Shown here one piece after another: positions 38,601 to 47,664 of a DNA stretch of 64,000 bases (position 1 is its first letter; every line of letters starts with the position of its first letter). Source of the DNA: Schistosoma mansoni (Eukaryota; Platyhelminthes; Trematoda; Strigeidida; Schistosomatidae); assembly GCF_000237925.1 (NCBI RefSeq), contig NC_031502.1, positions 49,205,283 through 49,269,282 of the forward strand. Direction: 5' to 3'. A model generated the notes under the pieces. The model saw nothing but the letters and a program-made list of their open reading frames with translations, did not search any database and had not been told where the DNA came from. The position numbers were made by a program, and so were the translations under genes.

Positions 38601-39424
38601 TCTGGTCGTGAACAGAGAACTCCAACTTCCTGAATGGATGGACAAACATTAATACCAACGCATCTAAATCCGGACGATTTAATAGGACAAGCCATAGTAG
38701 CTGTGGTGCGTTTATTACCTTCTGATGATTGCATGACAATATTATGACTAAAAGGTCGTTCCAATAAAAAGCGTTTGTAGAAGTAAGACTCTAATCTAGA
38801 CCAATATTCCGAAGGGAACTGGCTCTTATCAATCCCGTTATTCAAGTTACCAAGGTGGTTTGGACTAGGAAGATCATTAGCAACAGGGTCAGTTTTAGGA
38901 GCCTTTTTATATGTCCGGACTTCCTCTTCAACAATTTCTTCTACTTCTTCATCAGTGCTATCGATATGCCCACCATTTTGAAGTCGATGAGACTCTTTAA
39001 TTTCATCTTTCTCATGAAGGCGTACGTTTTCTTCGTACAAATAACGTAAATTGTCTTGCAGAATAGGAACTTGACTAGCCTCCTCCTCTAAGTTTCTTAT
39101 TTGTTTGTGTAATTCATTAATTTTTGACTTATAACTTTCTTCAACGTTTGTTGATGTATATTCTGGAAGAACTGGAGAATTATTTACCATTTCATCAATA
39201 TACTCAGGTCGGGATTCAGATTGCTCTCCACGTACTGATATACACGTCCCATAAATAAAAAATTCGTCCTTATCTTCATTATTAAATTCAGGTAAAGTAT
39301 ACATGCCCAAGTTTTTATCTAGAGATTGATTTACTCTGAATGAGCCATAAGATGTGTTGTTAGAAATAGGGGATATATCAGGAAACGCATGATCCCAGTC
39401 GAAATGTCGTTCAGGGTCTTCCAT
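10646..39424 (-). CDS. KANK-like scaffold protein gene, 10 exons, 3' end not found
   Basis: The exons, read in order on the minus strand, are 39424-37961, 36541-35940, 33555-33493, 32219-32129, 27900-27751, 23520-23379, 22792-22514, 20220-20131, 14813-14776 and 10750-10646. They give about 1006 residues. All junctions are GT/AG and phases match. A coiled coil lies at ~95-145, followed by an acidic stretch, scattered GV-type short motifs, a Ser/Pro-rich linker to ~700, then five ankyrin repeats at ~785-957. The repeat block closely resembles vertebrate KANK ([31 protein letters not shown]). KANK proteins link talin at adhesion sites to cortical microtubule complexes; that role is inferred here. 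The N-terminal talin-binding KN motif is not recognisable (only TSYG at ~24-27), and exon 6 carries a frame-breaking 4-bp excess. Transposons crowd the introns. Confidence 0.85.
10751..14775 (-). other. Intron 9 of the KANK-like gene
   Basis: This is very AT-rich intronic DNA. No LINE, LTR, SINE or nested gene was recognised. Short frames, for example 11936-12214 (+) and 13281-13589 (-), have no known motif and look accidental. Confidence 0.55.
14776..14813 (-). CDS. KANK-like gene, exon 9 (38 nt)
   Basis: A small exon between a pyrimidine-rich acceptor (ttttacttgaaaag) and donor GTTAGT. Phase 0 in and phase 2 out fits both neighbours. It encodes a Ser/Thr-rich link ([12 protein letters not shown]). 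The call rests on splice sites and phase only. Confidence 0.6.
16004..16017 (+). repeat. Target-site duplication, left copy
   Basis: The 14-base tttcaggagaacca is repeated exactly at 19230-19243 on the other side of the RTE element. It marks the insertion point. Confidence 0.9.
16018..19229 (+). mobile_element. Full-length RTE-clade LINE
   Basis: This 3212-bp element is bounded by a perfect 14-bp duplication. It has a ~175-bp 5' leader with a ggggttagcgacccc hairpin, one long ORF, and a short 3' tail (gtaagtaagtaagg) right after the stop, as in RTE elements. It is related to the schistosome SR2/SjR2 group by layout and protein motifs (family knowledge). The perfect duplication and near-intact ORF suggest a recent insertion. 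Three 3'-end copies (about 50904, 51594 and 56352), an internal fragment (63330) and a 5' fragment (1055) lie in the same window. Confidence 0.93.
16194..19220 (+). CDS. RTE endonuclease-reverse transcriptase, one premature stop
   Basis: The natural frame appears to begin at the tandem ATGs 16194/16197 and ends at the TAA 19218-19220, 1008 codons. An in-frame TGA at 16302-16304, where related proteins have Arg (NVRTM-R-ETGKT), splits off the first 36 codons; a CGA-to-TGA change is the simplest cause. The remaining open part starts at Met 16332 (962 aa). The AP-endonuclease domain shows [21 protein letters not shown] and SDHHW. The reverse transcriptase shows motif A ([11 protein letters not shown]), motif B ([14 protein letters not shown]) and the catalytic FADD near residue 744. 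The C-terminal region ends [12 protein letters not shown]. The protein nicks target DNA and copies its own RNA there. The N-terminal truncation removes an Asn-containing endonuclease motif, so this copy is probably not autonomous. Confidence 0.92.
19230..19410 (+). repeat. 62-bp imperfect tandem repeat at the RTE insertion site
   Basis: Two units of 62 bases start aggagaaccagacac at about 19234 and 19296, and share aatcc.aacagtacagctc in the middle. A third, more diverged unit starts near 19358 (gcgcaaccatacagg). The sequence just left of the RTE (ggttttcaggagaacca) shows that the element landed at a unit start. The right copy of the target duplication is 19230-19243. Confidence 0.7.
20131..20220 (-). 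CDS. KANK-like gene, exon 8 (fifth ankyrin repeat)
   Basis: 90 nt, phase 0 at both ends, acceptor aattcaatag, donor GTAAAG. It encodes the last ankyrin repeat ([19 protein letters not shown]). Confidence 0.85.
20221..22513 (-). other. Intron 7 of the KANK-like gene
   Basis: AT-rich intron. Its only recognisable content is a fold-back element at about 21840-22140. Confidence 0.6.
21840..22140. repeat. Fold-back (inverted-repeat) element, family C, copy 1
   Basis: The left arm around 21912-21962 (ggttggattacaatggttgc, then tagaactctgg) is matched inverted by 22100-22138 (ggagttctagtgag, then agttcaa). The same arms, in the same order, flank the longer copy at 52974-53213. The layout fits a small non-autonomous DNA element. 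No target duplication was resolved. Confidence 0.55.
22514..22792 (-). CDS. KANK-like gene, exon 7 (ankyrin repeats 2-4)
   Basis: 279 nt, phase 0 at both ends, acceptor tctgtttacag, donor GTAAGA. It encodes the end of repeat 2 ([11 protein letters not shown]), all of repeat 3 ([25 protein letters not shown]) and repeat 4 ([19 protein letters not shown]). These are the residues that make the KANK assignment specific. Confidence 0.92.
22793..23378 (-). other. Intron 6 of the KANK-like gene with (AT)n
   Basis: Short AT-rich intron. It holds an (AT)n microsatellite at about 23018-23038 and nothing else recognisable. Confidence 0.7.
23379..23520 (-). CDS. KANK-like gene, exon 6, frame broken by +4 bp
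   Basis: The acceptor is strong (cctctt...ctaatatag) and the donor is GTAGGT; both flanking exons require phase 0. The exon is 142 nt, one more than a multiple of three. The coding sense begins N-S-T-C-L in one frame and continues H-Y-S-V-G-H-G-A-W in another, with the switch inside a ctgtctgtctg run (plus strand 23502-23512). Removing one 4-base unit gives 138 nt and a normal first ankyrin repeat ([19 protein letters not shown]). The excess is a real frameshift allele, a tandem-repeat polymorphism or an assembly error. Confidence 0.85.
24326..24842 (-). mobile_element. Solo LTR, family L1, copy 1 (fossil)
   Basis: This 517-bp segment has termini tgttat...ataaca and aligns along its length with the LTR at 29300-29786. 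Shared blocks include ccaattagaga-like DNA, aaca.caata.cagcc, and on the minus strand a tatataaa promoter box. Transcription would run on the minus strand. No adjoining internal region was recognised. It is diverged and older than the family L2 copy. Confidence 0.7.
24940..25340. other. Purine-rich, GC-richer unassigned segment
   Basis: The stretch is rich in A and G on the plus strand and differs from the surrounding intron. It sits between a solo LTR and a TIR element. No coding motif was recognised on either strand. Confidence 0.3.
25341..25618 (+). mobile_element. Short TIR element (MITE-like), family A, copy 1
   Basis: Ends are imperfect inverted repeats (gagtgtggtg at the left, caccacatgagt at the right). 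The interior matches 44640-44957 (-), 54500-54818 (+) and 63490-63760 (+), for example gcagaaggttg.gaagatcgag and gacattttgcaaat.aa. No transposase is present. Confidence 0.65.
27751..27900 (-). CDS. KANK-like gene, exon 5
   Basis: 150 nt, phase 0 at both ends, acceptor ccaactttctag, donor GTATGT. It encodes the helical lead-in to the ankyrin domain ([19 protein letters not shown], then [14 protein letters not shown]), which corresponds to the segment before the first repeat in KANK proteins. Confidence 0.88.
28284..32045 (+). mobile_element. Decayed APE-type LINE, split by an LTR
   Basis: Reading on the plus strand, coding remnants appear in family order. First is the endonuclease start ([12 protein letters not shown], near 28838), then VAGDFNAQ (near 29809). 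Then comes RT motif A ([14 protein letters not shown], near 31180), the [14 protein letters not shown] motif (near 31353), [15 protein letters not shown] where YADD is expected (near 31485), and a C-terminal WHQSMNSLT segment (near 31660). Several stops and frameshifts are visible. The part between the YADD region and the C-terminal segment is deleted (around 31570-31610). The 3' end has a tgactgactgatt tail. Clade is uncertain; it is a different family from the RTE at 16 kb. Confidence 0.85.
29300..29786 (-). mobile_element. Solo LTR, family L1, copy 2, nested in a LINE (fossil)
   Basis: 487 bp with termini tgttat...caaca. It is flanked by an imperfect 5-bp duplication (acatt/acact) and interrupts the endonuclease region of the LINE exactly between codons for KAKH and SNIV-like residues. 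The minus strand carries a tatataaac promoter box. It is related to 24326-24842. No internal retrotransposon region remains. Confidence 0.85.
32129..32219 (-). CDS. KANK-like gene, exon 4
   Basis: 91 nt, phase 2 in and 0 out, acceptor gatttctttacag, donor GTATGT. It encodes [20 protein letters not shown] and then [11 protein letters not shown], the helical pre-ankyrin region typical of KANK. Confidence 0.87.
32220..33492 (-). other. Intron 3 of the KANK-like gene
   Basis: Contains a near-complete tRNA-derived SINE (about 32525-32780). The remainder shows nothing recognisable. Confidence 0.65.
32525..32780 (-). mobile_element. tRNA-derived SINE with hammerhead-like remnant, copy 1
   Basis: On the minus strand the order is a tRNA-like head (agctctgtcgtctagaggtc as box A region, gagttcgagcccc as box B), a hammerhead-like middle (CTGAGGA at 32626-32632, GAAA at 32607-32610, GTC at 32599-32601), then a tail with atggtggtctagcttta. 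The stems flanking the core are poor in this copy, so the ribozyme is probably dead. Related copies lie at 50130-50290, 50555-50700 and 61048-61105. Confidence 0.75.
33493..33555 (-). CDS. KANK-like gene, exon 3 (63 nt)
   Basis: Small exon, acceptor ttgtatttcag, donor GTAAGG, phase 2 at both ends. It encodes [20 protein letters not shown]. Its phase links exon 2 (ending in AA) to exon 4 without breaking the frame. Confidence 0.82.
33556..35939 (-). other. Intron 2 of the KANK-like gene
   Basis: AT-rich intron. The only recognised content is a short LINE 5' fragment at about 35600-35700. Frames at 34591-34791 and 34867-35115 have no known motif. Confidence 0.6.
35600..35700 (+). repeat. Fragment of the 5' region of the LINE family at 28284
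   Basis: agc..cagcggtaaggtc, followed by ttactcacaaaaacgtcgt-like DNA, matches 28465-28535 of the LINE in intron 4. Only this short 5' part is present. Confidence 0.6.
35940..36541 (-). CDS. KANK-like gene, exon 2 (Ser/Pro-rich linker)
   Basis: 602 nt, phase 0 in and 2 out, acceptor gatctgtttgcag, donor GTAAGT. It encodes about 200 residues rich in Ser, Pro and Thr with no recognised domain, joining the coiled-coil half to the ankyrin half. Such low-complexity linkers occur in KANKs. Confidence 0.87.
36542..37960 (-). other. Intron 1 of the KANK-like gene
   Basis: AT-rich. Around 37405-37440 a short stretch (gtcagtcagtcag, then aggacca) resembles the inverted 3' end of the LINE at 28284-32045. 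Nothing else was recognised. Confidence 0.6.
37961..39424 (-). CDS. KANK-like gene, exon 1 (start, coiled coil)
   Basis: 1464 nt. Translation starts at ATG 39424-39422 ([10 protein letters not shown]); an in-frame TGA lies just upstream, so this is the first possible Met unless an upstream exon splices in. The donor GTTAGT is at 37960-37955, in phase 0 with exon 2. Residues ~95-145 form a heptad-rich coiled coil ([19 protein letters not shown]), followed by an acidic patch ([14 protein letters not shown]). Four or more short GV/GC-containing motifs (for example [17 protein letters not shown]) recall the degenerate motif repeats that follow the coil in KANK proteins. Confidence 0.87.
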
Positions 39425-40869
39425 TAGAGAGAACAACTTTCAATATCTAGTTTCACAATAAAGTTAGAAAAAAACTGTAATTAATAGTAAATAATGCTAA
39501 ACAAAACTGCTCCAATGCATAATACGTGTTGTGAATACTATGACTACTGAATGAGGCAAGACTAAAATTTGAGGATGAACCAATCAGATTGAAGATAAGG
39601 AATCTTAGATTTTGGCACTGGATTCACTTGTCTAAATGGTCATATAGCATTTAAGCACTATAGATTATATGAGTTTGTGATGAAAACTAATACTTCAGTT
39701 AATAATCCTGAATTTAACTTTTAATCCTAATCGTAGCCCTTCATACCAACTTATAACCCCATTTTGACCCTAATAAGTAGGTATTTTTAAAATCACTTCA
39801 GCTTCGTTAGAAGGTCGTCCACAAATTTCAGTTTGACTGCATTTTGCTGGGTGATTTACTATGTTTACGATGCTTCTTAACAAGTGCATATTTTCGCTGA
39901 GACTATTCATATATATATATATATATATTACTTCCAAAACCGTTTGTTACATAAATGTATATGACAACATACTACTGTAGGAAAGTATATTGTTTTCAAG
40001 CAAAGCATATTACATTTCACATTAATCCGACATTTCTTAGTTCTAATTACTATTGCCACATGTCACTGAGCTAACTACAATAACTTCACATGAAAAACCT
40101 AAATCATCTTCATTATGTTCCTAAATTTAGTGCCATGATTCATGTTTAAAATCTTAAATTCTATGGTCACCTTTTTCTCAGTTTTTATATCCCACATCAA
40201 CCTACAGGCGTTCTAACTTGCACATATGTTACATAATCTCTTTGCCATTTGAATTCAACAATTTTTGGACCTTCCTTAACACTTTCATTAAGCCCATCAT
40301 AGTCATTATTGCTTTATGTATTTGGGTTTACGAGTTGAGCTATCATATCAGTCGCCTAGAAAGACGTTGAACGAAGTTGAAATAATTAAGTCACCTCATT
40401 ACGATATTATCATACTGCACTGGTATGATAAAGCTATCACATGTTAGTTATTCCAATAAGCATTCAAAACAAATTTCAGAGCCTACTATTGAAATTACCA
40501 ACAAGTAAACGAATATTTCTGGACCTAAAGTTGGAATACAGTCTGGCAGCTAAAAGCCATTAGATCTACAAACTTTTGATAAATACTAAGCACCTGGGAC
40601 GACAGAAGACCATTATATTCTTATGAACTGTCTGAAACTCCTAGGCATATCTTTGAAATATAATTACCTTATTTGTGGAACATGGCGAAACGCCTGCACG
40701 ATAATATAATAGAAGGTTGATAAGTGATTATGATTACCATAATTTTAACTGAAAAAAAACTATCAATATGTAGATTCGTTAATACCATCAGGATCCTAGT
40801 TAAAGTCAGAAGTAAACTAGAAAACACATGAAAACCACCGAAAATCAGTCATGATAGCGTACTATAGAT

Positions 40870-43250
40870 TTAGTCTTCAGTCTTCAGTAATAAGGATAGT
40901 AGGTTGATGAACCTGTGTTAATCCTGACAGATTTCCTTCCAGTGAAGGTCCAGCTTCTTTTTGAAAATGTTCACTGATGGTGCTGATACCACTTGTTCTG
41001 GTAAGGCGTTCTAGTCATTGACCACTCGATGAGAAAAACGGGACCCCACCTTTAGTTTATTAGATCGCGGTTTCAGAACCTTCTTGCTATGACCTCGGAG
41101 ATTATTAGTGCTGGAGGGAGCAAAAAGATAAGACATATTAACACCCAGATCATAATTAAAGATACGAAATGCCAGTATAAGGTCACCTCGCGTCCTACGA
41201 TAAGATAAGGGGAAAAGGTTTAGACGTTTTAAACGCTCATCGTAAGGGAGTTTAGAAAGACCCTTTACTAATTTTGTCCCTACACGCTGGACACGCTCAA
41301 GCGATTTAGTATCCTTTATCAGACAAGGGCTAGCTGTTTGGATACAGTATTCTAAGTGTGGCCTTACATAGGTGGAATATAAAATTCGAAACATATCCTC
41401 ATCGAAGCATTTAAATGCTCTGCGAAGCGACCATAGCGCGCGATAGCCTTTGGAAGCAACCGCATTGCAGTGCGTAGTAGTTATTAAGTCGTGACTTATA
41501 ATTACTCCTAAGTCTTTGTGCTCTTGAACGCGTGGCAGAGATGTACCATTAATGGTATAATGGTAACTAATATCGTGCCCGATGTGCATGAACACGCTCT
41601 TCCTGGAATTAACTTCCAGGCCCCAATCATGAGCCCACCTAACTAATTCGTCTAAATCTGCTTGCAGATAACAACGATCAGTCTCATTTCTTATTGTTCT
41701 CCAGATTTTAACATCATCCGCAAACAATAACGCCGACGACTTAAGTAATAAAGGTAGTTCATTAATATACAGAAGGAAAAGTAAAGGGCCCAAGATGGTG
41801 CCTTGGGGTACACCACTTTTGACCGGTTTCCATTCGGATAGCGTTCCATTGACCCTTACTCTCTGTCCGCGGTCACATAAGAAGCTTCCTATCCATTCCT
41901 GTATAGCACCTGTTATTCCAAAGCTCGAGAGCTTTTGCATAAGACCTAAGTGTGAAACCTTATCAAACGCTTCGCTAAAATCTATGAATATCACGTCGAC
42001 AGACAGGCCGTTGTCTAGGGCAGCTGTCCAATCCTCTCTCGCAATGAGTAAGTTAGTCAAGCATGAATGCTTGTTACAAAACCCATGTTGCTCGGGAGTT
42101 AATAGATTGTACGAATCTATGTGACTCAGTAGCTTAGCCCGAATCAATTTTTCAAGTAACTTAACTACTATACTGGTCAGGCTAACAGGCCGGTAATTAG
42201 ATACGATCCGTCTCTGACCATCCTTAAATATAGGACTAATTATGGCGTCTTTCCAGTCTCTAGGTAGTTGAGTCTGTGAAAGGGACATGTTGAAGAGCAT
42301 CGTGAGCGGTCTTGAGATAATGTCCGCAAGCGACGACAGCAAACGTGGGTGTAACCCATCGGGGCCCGGTATCTTACAAGGTTTTAGGTTAGTTATCAAA
42401 GGAAGAACAATATCCTCTGTCACGTGTAAAGGTTCTATGGCTGGTATCTCATTGTCAACGGGACAAGTAGTTGTAACACTACACGTAGAGTAGACTTCAC
42501 TGAAATAGTTAGTAAATGTCTCCGCTTTCGCTAGATCAGATTCAGCCAATAAAGCTGAATTTTTGCTTAACAGTAATGAGGGGATACCATCACTACGTTT
42601 CGTCCGCCTTTTAACGTACGAAAACAGTCGCTTCGGACAGGTACGGCTATCGTATGCCAACTGTCGTTCGTAAGCCATGCGGGATTTAGCTATGGTCTTT
42701 TTACATATATTCCGGGTTTTTTTATATTCGCACTTAAATGATGCCTGACCTGTTGACAAGAATAAGTCCCAGAAATGTTTCCTACGCTTCAACAGCTTCC
42801 GGGTTTCCTTATTAACCCATGGAGGGCAATATGATAGCTTACGTGCTGACCATGGGATAAACGGTTGAGTTACGGATTCGAACGTAGACTTAAACCTATT
42901 CCATGCATCATCAATCGATCCATCAGCAACGACCGACCAGTCAATCGAGATAGCATAGTCCCTGATTGCCGGAATATTAGCTCTCCAGATATTAGGACGG
43001 GGTGGAGCAGATGCAAATTCTATACCATGTATCCGGAACTTAAAGGAAAGTACGACATGGTCACTATTCACCAGTGGGGGAAGGTGTTGAATGTCGACGA
43101 TATCTTCACAGTGGTGTGTGAGGACAAGGTCTATCAATGACGGACAAAGCACTGTTAACAGTACGAGAAGTAAAAATTTCGCATATAACACAGAAACTAC
43201 TTAAAACCTCAAAAAGAAAGTTTTGCGACGTATGAGGCACATCTACAAAC
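40870..43250 (-). mobile_element. CR1/Jockey-like LINE, 5'-truncated
   Basis: The element holds the C-terminal end of the endonuclease, all of the reverse transcriptase and a short 3' end with a small tandem repeat (ctgaagactgaaga near 40870-40890). Upstream of about 43190 only a frame-shifted piece of endonuclease sequence can be traced to ~43250, so most of the endonuclease is missing. An older relative lies at 6095-6910. It is less decayed than the LINE in intron 4. Confidence 0.85.
40918..43189 (-). CDS. LINE reverse transcriptase, 5'-truncated, late stop
   Basis: The open frame to 41011 encodes ~720 residues: an endonuclease tail (SLIDLVLTHHCEDIVDI, then SDHVVLSF), then RT with FIDFSEAFDKVSH (motif A), SGVPQGTILGPLLF (motif B) and LLFADDVKIWR (motif C, catalytic Asp-Asp). 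The TAG at 41013-41011 stands where relatives have Trp (VVND-W-NALPEQVV). The same frame continues for 31 more codons to a TAA at 40920-40918. No natural start exists because the 5' part is missing. The protein would copy LINE RNA at a nicked target; without the endonuclease this copy cannot move by itself. Confidence 0.88.
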
Positions 43251-43695
43251 TTTGGTTAAAGCCAAAAACTAAACCAATTACAATTAAAAATCATGATTTG
43301 CTGAAAAACAAGTGTTTTTGATTTACCAACCAATAAAAACAGTAACTAGACACACAGTGTAATTAGTGTCTTTATGAGTAGAGAGAACGTGATAAATCCA
43401 TGTAAAGATAAACACATTGTCATCCTAAATAAGCACCTAACCTTGGATATTCAACGACCGAGAATCCCAAGTGACCGCTAACGAGAAGCTAAATAACAGA
43501 CACATATTGACTTAGAAAAACAAATTTTCCGTAATAATGCTTGAAGCATAATGTATTGAAGTATCTGTCGATATACACTATTTAATTATTAGCCCTAAAA
43601 AATGTCAACCAAACTACAGCAACCTTGAAATTATCTAGTCTACAAAAACGCCAATTTTGCGCTTCATTCAAAAGTGTACTAGAGCACAGAAAAAC

Positions 43696-43883
43696 ATGAT
43701 CACAGAACCTAATAAAATAAAAGATGTTTTGCTGCTTCAAATGACTTCAAAGTATGAGGACCCGAACCTGTGGATAGATAACTACGTAACAAACCCATCA
43801 GTGTCTGAAACGGAAGTTAATCACCTGAGATCTGTTATGCAAAGGGATCAAGCACTCAAGAAAGCAGATAGCGAAAGAATCCA
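43696..43883 (+). CDS. Rab-effector gene, exon 1
   Basis: 188 nt from ATG 43696 to donor GTGAGT, leaving in phase 2. An in-frame TAG upstream (near 43640) with no Met between supports the start. It encodes 62 residues ending in the Rab-binding helix ([10 protein letters not shown]), strongly like EEERIRRL-type helices of this family. Confidence 0.82.
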
Positions 43884-46800
43884 GTGAGTTTCGAGTAACC
43901 TTTATAAAGTTGTTTGACAATGAAAATGTTGTTAAGTCTACGAAATGTTCTCAAGTAGTTTCCCTACACATTATTTAGATTGGTGACTGTTGAAACGTAT
44001 TATAAAAATTTTAACATCCAATCATTCTATTATACAGTCCATCAATCTAACGTGAAGCTTACTGTTAAGTTTTTATGACAGTTTTTCCTGTTTTACGTAT
44101 CAATAATCAATTATTTAAAAATATTAAATGCAGTAACAATTAAAAACAACGATTGGAATTTTGAGGAGCTACCTACCACCAAAATAGCCTGATGCGATAT
44201 GAGGCGCGCTCCTTTATTAGGAACTACTTCGAAACTATTGAGACGACGACGTTTTCATATATGCACAGACTTCTAGATGTAGTTCATCATTAAAACACAT
44301 TAATAAAGAATGAAATATGAAGGATTGTTAGCGATGCATGATGTCAAAATGCACCTCCCTATGTATCTACCGAGCTAAACTAAAGCTTACAACCTTCAAA
44401 CGACATGTATAGTCTTTTTCTTACTGGCAGTACTCTTCGGTTATCATACTCTTCGATAAAAATGTATTTTTGGGGTAGCAGAGCATGATAAACACGTTGA
44501 TATAAAATGTGATCCAAGAAAATAGTAAAATGCTGTTTCAACTTAGTTCACAAGTATCTACTTATCTGATCTTCCATTAAAAACATCGATGATGATTCAT
44601 TAGGCTTCAGAGTGTGAGTGAGGATAATTATGAAGTGCTGAGTGATATTGTAGTGTACAGGAACACGAGTTGAGACATCGAATGTATTTCAGCACAAAAT
44701 TACAGAATATGAAAGTAAAATATGAGAACAATATAGTAAACAATTAAGTTGCCAACTATCAATACATTGTCTCAATCTTGACTGTTCCTTCTGCAAATAT
44801 CTGTCCATAATCTCAGACTATTATTGTGAATGCATTTTCACACCAATTGCTTTTCGTTTCCGTTCTCTCGTTATCGATCTTTTACTGAAATACATTCAAG
44901 TCCCGACCATAATTAAGTACTACCTGTGTGGTTATAAGTAATCCACACCACAATATAGAGGTCTTATCATACAGTGAAAAGTCTGATAAAGAAATCTACA
45001 ACCATACTGTTTTCTCAACCAAATGGTAGCTCACTCCGGATAATTAAACATTTCTAAATAGTACCATAAGAAAGTTACAATAGTGCCACATGTCTTATGA
45101 GGATTGTAGGTCTCATTCAACCTGAATCAGGTAATGCATATGGACTAAAGTGCTTGAATATCTATTTGATTTTAACATTTCTACAATCATAATTGCTAGG
45201 TTATATGATTGTGCAAAAATTTATAGTTCAACGGGTTGATTATGGTGTAGTTTAGTCCCCTGAGCAAAATAATTTGATCGTGGAGCTTCCATTGCTCTTC
45301 GAACAGCTTCAGCACAAACTCTAATTGTAAGTGGAGTATTCAACTTTCTCCACATACGACCAACAGGTTATCTTGTATTTCTCTTGTGTCGGTTTTGGTG
45401 ATCAAGGCATTCGAAAATGATTATTTGTTGTTCATGCCCTGTTTCATTCCAAAATCCTTATCACTGAAGACGTTGCTGACCACATTGTGGTTGCATTCCA
45501 GTTCATCCCCTTCGACAACAAATATGCCGTGTTCATAACGAATCCACATTTTTTGACTTGATTACTGGTAAAATCAAGGCTTCCGGTCTCTTCAACACAG
45601 CTTCTGCAAACAGTCTTAATACTGGTGGTCCCACTGGTATTCTTTATAACTAGTTGTTTTGACAGGTTGATGACACAACTGCTTCTATTTACTGTGCACA
45701 CTTCTTGAATCTTTATTGGTTTTTCTCTGTTAGTGTTTGTTCTTTCTTCTCTGTGTCATCTGCTCGATATCTCGATTGCTGTTGCTAAATGTTCTGATGT
45801 AAGCACTTTCTTTAGCTTGCCATTAAAACCATCTACACATTGTTGGTATTTGCTGATCATGTAGTGAAAAGGCTATTATTATCTTTGAAGGAATGAGATA
45901 TTCAAGGTTGCGAGTAAGGGGGTCAGAACAGTAACTTAGCGGCCTTTTTTCAATTCTTGCGTTAAGTTTCTGTGTAGTACACAAAATTTATTTCTTAGTC
46001 ATCATCCATGTAGAAGAAATGAAAAAAAAATTTGAGGTTACCCAACAATGAAATCTGACGAAAATTTATTCTGACTTATTTGAAAGGTTGTAGGAGTGAA
46101 CAGCCACCTATTGAAGCTAATATGAATGACGTGAATGATTGTATAATGCGAAACTCCCGGTGATATGAGAAAGGCTTAAACTGGAGTAGTTTCAGTGATG
46201 CACCCCAGTTGAGTCGATAACGGACGATGTCTTCTGTAAAATAACCATGAAAACTGCACAGATCAGTGTAGGTGAGGGTTGCTGAATGAACAAATCTCCG
46301 TTAGGTGAAGTCATTGATACAACAGTAACCATGTAAGATCTGATTGATATGGTTAGCTGTTAAACTTAAAGAATGTGCAATAATTACTTAGCAAGGAGAT
46401 TTATGACAGCGCGAAATTATTGACTCAACCCCAAAACACCTAAACATCATCAATTAAATAGCTTGAAAGTGAGCCATTAACTGTTTAAAACAATAAACCT
46501 TGGTAACCACTAGGAAACTAAACACCTATTCTTCCAGAAATACACTTGGTCAATCAAATAAAAACACAATCTATCAGAAAGACAAACGCTTAACATGACA
46601 GTATCTGGGATTCGGAATGTTGGTGGAAACAATAGGCTGTAAGATTTGACCACATCTCAGTAGTTATAAACAGTGCAAAGATAATTTCATGTAGGCCAAA
46701 CGAAATGCAAAATGTACATGTATACAGTGAACAGGTTAAAACAGGTTAATACTCACAGGGAAAAACAAACACATTGAGATCCTTCCACATTAATTGACTC

Positions 46801-47624
46801 TACGATGGTTGCTCTCAACGTGTCCGTACCTTGCAAAACAATAATGTTTTACCTGCTATGTTTATTTTCTTAGGACAACTGATATATAATAACCCTCATA
46901 TCAAAAGACCATAAAGCTTTTATATATTAAATAAACTGAGATTACAAAGGTGATGTGGTGGACCAAAAAGTATGATAACCAAAAAATAGCAAGAAAAATA
47001 TTACGTCTAAAGTTTATGTAACAATTAACAGTTAATAAGTTAATTGCACACAGATAAAAGTAAGGGACGTTACTTAATTCTTCAGGCTATTGAGCGTTCA
47101 GTTAAGTTTGGTCCCGATAATCTACAATTATAAAAGATTAGTAATCCCAATATGGACGATATGGATCCAGTGGATTTACCAAGCGTAGAATTCAATAAGA
47201 ATATCACAATTGTCTATAAAAGTAGATGGTATGCAATTAATATTTCATTTAACATATTAGCAGACACGGCGGAACGATGCAGATGTGAGTTAGAGTGTAT
47301 TTATTGAGGAGCAGTAACAATGTCGCGATATGTTGTACTCAAAACGGAAGGAAGTCAAAAAATCAGTGCTCAAAGTAATACACTTAAACAACAAGTACAA
47401 TTGTTTAATGCTAAATGTACAGAATATGAAAATACACAAAATACATGTAAAAACTATGAAAGATTGTTTACAAAATATGTTTTATAGTCCTGTCTCCATA
47501 AAGAGATACTTAAAACGAAAAATACAGAACCGTAAAATGTAAGGCTTACAGTTGAGTTATTACATCTCGAAAGTATCGGAATCGTTTCACGTAACCTGTA
47601 ATAATAAAAGCAAAACACTGTAAA

Positions 47625-47664
<40 letters not shown>

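Larger units (their letters stand above)
39425..43695. other. Divergent intergenic region between the two host genes
   Basis: The start codons of the KANK-like gene (-) and the Rab-effector gene (+) face away from each other across ~4.3 kb. The region includes an (AT)n run at about 39908-39928 and a 5'-truncated LINE at 40870-43250. Both promoters and 5' UTRs should lie here, but no specific core promoter could be called. Confidence 0.6.
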
